Below, piece by piece: positions 5,514 to 5,701 of a stretch of DNA of 5,701 bases (positions are counted from its first letter, which is position 1; the number at the start of each line of letters is the position of its first letter). The notes beneath the pieces were generated by a model. It was not told where the DNA came from. It did no database searches and saw nothing but the letters and a program-made list of their open reading frames with translations. The position numbers and the translations under genes were made by a program. Source of the stretch: Bacteroidales bacterium (GTDB lineage Bacteria > Bacteroidota > Bacteroidia > Bacteroidales > Paludibacteraceae); NCBI GenBank assembly GCA_900771035.1, contig CAAGML010000091.1, positions 1-5,701 on the forward strand, written 5' to 3'.

Positions 5514-5701
5514 TAGTTATTAGGTTTAAGGTGAGTTCTATAAATTCACCGTTAGGTTAGAAATATAAAGATAAGTGGCAAATAAACTTTTTGGTGTTTT
5601 AGAGTTTCTTTTGGCATCTTGCTGCTTGTCAGTCGGTCACATAGCCCGCTATGCTCCCTCCTTCCGCACAGCAATCTGCTCAAAACAAACTTCAAAAACA
5701 C
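5514..5701. other. Non-coding right end with two dyads
   Basis: No gene is supported here. Two inverted repeats are visible: GGTGAGTT/AATTCACC (5530-5550, loop CTATA, one G-U pair) and CATAGC-CC-GCTATG (5640-5653). Neither is followed by a T-run. A 50-codon minus-strand frame is open to the window edge but has no recognisable domain. The stretch from about 5600 onward reminds me of intergenic sequence that recurs in Bacteroidales genomes, which I cannot verify here. Confidence 0.4.

Overview
The window looks like a piece of a Bacteroidales chromosome (Bacteroides/Prevotella type; genus not resolvable from sequence alone). Three things point there. Promoter-like sites match the Bacteroidetes sigma consensus (TTG or TTTG, a 19-20 bp spacer, then TAnnTTTG). 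Start codons are preceded by A-rich sequence, mostly without a Shine-Dalgarno motif. The protein families are also typical of the phylum: CarboxypepD_reg-like N-terminus, lamin-tail plus gliding-motility-type C-terminus, and DUF2851.

Layout. Bases 1-300 are non-coding and hold an 8-bp minisatellite (33-104), a Rho-independent terminator reading leftward (169-197) and an imperfect 22-23 bp tandem triplicate (249-316). That triplicate runs into the 3' end of the first gene. Bases 301-2394 form a compact minus-strand operon: smpB, then a secreted protein with a carboxypeptidase-regulatory-like domain, then a small lipoprotein. The gaps are 5 and 25 bp, and the operon ends at the 169-197 terminator. 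Its promoter lies so close to the smpB start codon that the mRNA would be nearly leaderless.

A divergent promoter at 2435-2465 drives tRNA-Thr(CGT) at 2489-2561, followed by a 10-bp terminator hairpin (2575-2610). Only 15 bp later a plus-strand pair begins: a short lamin-tail/gliding-motility-like secreted protein (2626-3597), then a DUF2851 protein (3594-4766) coupled through an ATGA overlap. No separate promoter for this pair could be found.

After DUF2851 comes a cluster of four small inverted repeats (4817-4905), resembling an interspersed palindromic repeat element and bracketed by an exact 12-bp direct repeat. A convergent small gene of unknown, possibly phage-related, function follows (4956-5312, minus) with a clear promoter at 5350-5380. 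The right end is non-coding. It carries an 11-bp minisatellite (5439-5513) in which four of the units can each fold as a C(UUCG)G tetraloop micro-hairpin, then a stretch with two dyads.

The best-supported functional call is SmpB, which acts with tmRNA in ribosome rescue; no tmRNA gene is in the window. The secreted and lipoprotein genes suggest envelope functions but not a defined pathway. I do not see a convincing new multi-gene system. The most unusual signals are in the non-coding DNA: two minisatellites, each built from two interleaved unit variants; the tandem repeat crossing a stop codon; and the directly repeated boundaries of the hairpin cluster.
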